Positions 61,201 through 64,000 of a stretch of 64,000 nucleotides of DNA are shown here, one piece after another (positions within the stretch are counted from its first letter, which is position 1; every line of letters begins with the position of its first letter). The DNA is from Avena insularis (lineage: Eukaryota; Streptophyta; Magnoliopsida; Poales; Poaceae). Under the pieces are notes generated by a model. That model was not told the origin of the DNA. It made no database searches and saw nothing but the letters and a program-made list of their open reading frames with translations. The stretch is taken from assembly GCA_023614405.1 (NCBI GenBank), contig CM042688.1, positions 380,853,331 through 380,917,330 on the forward strand. The letters run 5' to 3'. The position numbers were made by a program, and so were the translations under genes.

Positions 61201-62487
61201 AACCTCATGGATACACTAGATGTCATTGCACGTTTGTTCTTCTCATAAACCACATGGATCCACTAGATTCATTGAACGTGTGTTCTTTTCATAAACCACA
61301 TGGATCCACTAGATGTCATTGCATGTGTGTTCTTTTCCTAAACCACATGGATCTACTTGAGTCATTCCATGTGTGTTCTTTTCATAAACCACATGGATCC
61401 AGCAGATGTCATTGCATGTATGTTATTTTCATAAACCACATGGATTTACTAGATGTCATTGCATGTGTGTTCTTTTACTAAACCACAGGGATCCACTAGA
61501 GTCATTGCATGTGTGTTATTTTCATAAACCCAATGGATCCACTAGATGTCATTACATGTGTGTTCTTTTCCTAAACCACATGGACCCACTAGATGTCATT
61601 GCATTTGTGTTCATTTCATAAACCACATCGATTCACTAGATGTCATTATAGGTCTGTTCTTTTCATAATCCTCATGGATCGACTAAATGTCATTGCATGT
61701 GTGTTCTTTTCCTAAACCACATGGATCCACTAGAGTCAATTCGTGTGTGTTCTTTCCATTAACCACATGGATCCAATAGATGTCATTGCATGCGTGTTCT
61801 TTTCATAAAGCACATGGATCCAGTAGATGTCATTGCTTGTGTGTTATTTTCATAAACCACATGGATCCACTTGAAGTCATTGCATGTGTGTTCTTTTCAT
61901 AAACCACATGGATCCACTAGATGTTTGCATGTGTGTTCTTTTCCTAAACCACATGGATCCACTAGAGTCATTCTATGTTTGTTGTTTTCATAAACCACAT
62001 GGATCCACTATATGTCATTGCTTGTGTGTTCTTTTCATAAACCACATGGATACACTAGATGCCATTGCATGTGTGTCATTTTCCAAAACCACATGGATAC
62101 ACTAGAGTCATCGCATATGTGTTCTTTTCCTAAACGACATGGATCCACTAGATGTCATTGCATGTGTGTTCTTTTCCTAAACCACATAGATCCACCAGAT
62201 GTCATTGCATGTGTGTTCTTTTCCTATACCACATGGATCCACTAGAGTCATTCCATGTGTGTTCTTTTCATAAACCACATGGATCCACTAGATGTCATTG
62301 CATGTGTGTTCTTTTCATAAACCACATGGATCCACCAGATGTCATTGCATTTGTGTTCTTTTCCTAAACCACATGGATCCACTAGATGTCATTGCATGTG
62401 TGTTCTTTTCCTAAACCACATGAATCCACTACAGTCATTCCATGTGTGTTTCTTTCATAAACCACATGGATCCACTGAAGTCATTGC
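55213..62487 (+). repeat. Higher-order repeat domain (1,120 and 1,679 bp units)
   Basis: Four complete units by anchor position (55213-56332, 56333-57450, 57451-59129, 59130-60808), with a fifth starting at 60809. The extra 559 bp in the long units contains monomers with CATGGATTTACTAG followed by CTAAACCACAGGGATCC, and CATTATAGGTCTG. The same block occurs in the 884-bp duplication at 53096-54863, so the short units most likely lost it, though gain in the long ones is not excluded. Confidence 0.88.
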
Positions 62488-64000
62488 ATGTGTGTTCTTT
62501 TCATAAACCACATGGATCCACTAGATTTCATTGCATGTGTGTTATTTTCCTAAACCATGTGGATACACTAGAGTCATTGCATATATGTTCTTTTCCTAAA
62601 CCACATGGATCCACTAGATGTCATTGCATGTGTGCTCTTTTCCTAAACCACATGGATCCACCAGATGTCATTGCATGTGTGTTCTTTTCATAAACCACAT
62701 GGATCCACTAGATGTCATTCCATGTGTGTTCTTTTCATAAACAAAATGGATCCACTATATGTCATTGCATGTGTGCTCTTTTCCTAAACCACATGGATCC
62801 ACTAGATGTCATTGCATGTTGTTCTTTTCATAAACCACATGAATCAACTAGAGTCATTCCGTGTGTGTTCTTTTCATAAACCACATGGATCAACTAGATT
62901 TCATTGAATGTGTGTTCTTTACATAAATCACATGGTTCCACTAGATGTCATGCATGTGTTTCCTAAAACACATGGATCCAATAGAGTCATTCATGTGTGT
63001 TCATTTCATAAACCACATGGATCCACTAGATGTCATTGCATGTGTTCTTTTATAAACCACATGGATCCACTAGAGTCATTCCATGTGTCCTCTTTTCATA
63101 AACCACATGGATCCACTAGATGTCATTGCACGTGTGTTCCTTTTATGAACCACATTGATCCACTAGACGTCATTACATGTGTGTTATTTTCATAAACCAC
63201 ATAGCTCCACTAGACTCATTCCATGTGTGTTCTTTTCATAAACCACATGGATCCACTATATGTCATTGCATGTGTGTTATTTTCATAAACCACATGGATC
63301 CACTAGATGTCATTGCATGTGTTTTCTTTTCATAAACCACATGGATCCACTAGATATCATTGCATGTGTGTTCTTTCATAAACCACATGGATCCACTAGG
63401 TTTCATTGCATGTTTGTTCTTTTCCTAAACCACATCGATCCACTAGAGTCATTCAACATGTGTTCTTTTCATAAACCACATGGATCCACTAGATGACATT
63501 GCATGTGTGTTCTTTTCACAAACCACATGGATCCACTAGGTGTCATTGCATGTGTGTTCTTTTCCTAAACCACATGGATCCACTAGAGCCATTCCATGTG
63601 TGTTCTTTTCATAAACCACATGGATCCACTAGATGTCATTGCATGTGTGTGGTTTTCATAAACCACATGGTTCCACTAGATGTCATGCATGTGTTATTTT
63701 CCTAAACCACATGGATTCACAAGAATTATTCCATGTGTGTTCTTTTCATAAACCACAAGGATCCACTAGATGTCATTGCATGTGTGTTCTTTTCATAAAC
63801 CACATGGATCAACTAGATGTGATTGCATGTGTGTTCTTTTCACAAACCACATGGATCCACTAAATGTCATTGCATGTTTGTCCTTTCATAAACCACATGG
63901 ATACACTAGATGTCATTGCATGTTTGTTCTTTTCCTAAACCACATGGATGCACTAGATGTCATTACATGTGTTTTCTTTTACAAACCTCATGGATCCACT

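Larger units (their letters stand above)
50768..64000 (+). repeat. 47-bp tandem satellite, array segment 3, with higher-order structure
   Basis: About 280 monomers in the same orientation as segments 1 and 2, running off the right edge. From about 53000 to 62400 monomers are organised into higher-order units. The anchor GCATCTGGTGTTC recurs at 55213, 56333, 57451, 59130 and 60809, giving unit lengths of 1120, 1118, 1679 and 1679 bp. The long unit equals the short one plus 559 bp (12 monomers). The 1118-bp unit has lost one TG near 57270. Adjacent units differ at only a few positions by eye. The edges (50768-53000 and 62400-64000) are less ordered and more divergent. Short plus-strand frames of the type HVCSFHKPHGSTRCHCMCVL arise from the repeat period and are not genes. 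Confidence 0.95.

Noticed and set aside
50768..64000. Repeated 71-, 86- and 164-codon ORFs in satellite segment 3
   Set aside because: Same cause. Identical 164-codon frames appear once per higher-order unit because the units are near-identical, not because of coding selection.

Overview
The window is repeat-rich nuclear DNA from a large grass genome, most likely a pooid cereal or forage grass. The evidence is its Tekay/Del-type and Athila-type Gypsy LTRs, a Caspar-like CACTA DNA transposon and a gag-only Athila-type element of a kind common in Triticeae and relatives. I see no intact cellular gene, rRNA, tRNA, CRISPR array or prokaryotic feature. All recognisable protein-coding sequence belongs to transposable elements and most of it is broken.

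The foundation is a tandem satellite with a monomer of about 47 bp (46-47 bp variants), always in the same orientation, at 4596-8481, 16515-16653 and 50768-64000. These are probably one array of at least 17 kb split by insertions. To its left (1-4595) lies a Tekay-type LTR with a polypurine tract on its left and a tRNA-Met primer-binding site on its right, the arrangement expected of tandemly joined elements. It is followed by about 0.5 kb of internal sequence that runs straight into the satellite.

Insertion 1 (8482-16509) is a minus-strand Athila-type element with two 1.5 kb LTRs, a target-site duplication (TSD) ATGTC, a broken gag, a protease cut off at its active site and no reverse transcriptase or integrase. 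Insertion 2 (16654-50767) is a nest. Its outer layer is about 3.1 kb of unclassified sequence (16654-17249 plus 48243-50767). Into it went a long non-coding LTR element (17250-48237, TSD TAGCT) with LTRs of about 5.7 kb and only about 2 kb of non-coding internal DNA, i.e. a LARD-like element. Its 5' LTR carries a 4.7 kb block resembling a foreign LTR. Its internal domain carries an Athila-type solo LTR (29146-30566, TSD ACTGT). Its 3' LTR carries an 11.2 kb CACTA transposon (31740-42972, TSD TTA). That CACTA holds a decayed minus-strand TNP2-type transposase, split by a 3.9 kb Tekay-type solo LTR (34896-38796, TSD AATCG), plus a Ulp1-like protease homologue lacking the catalytic cysteine and an RNase H1 N-terminal/viroplasmin-like domain.

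The right third (50768-64000) is satellite with a clear higher-order structure. Modules of about 1,120 bp and 1,679 bp (about 24 and 36 monomers) recur, differing by a 559 bp (12-monomer) block. Adjacent copies are nearly identical by eye, so amplification was recent. The nest gives a relative chronology: satellite, then the unclassified insertion, then the LARD-like element, then the CACTA, then the solo LTR inside its transposase gene.
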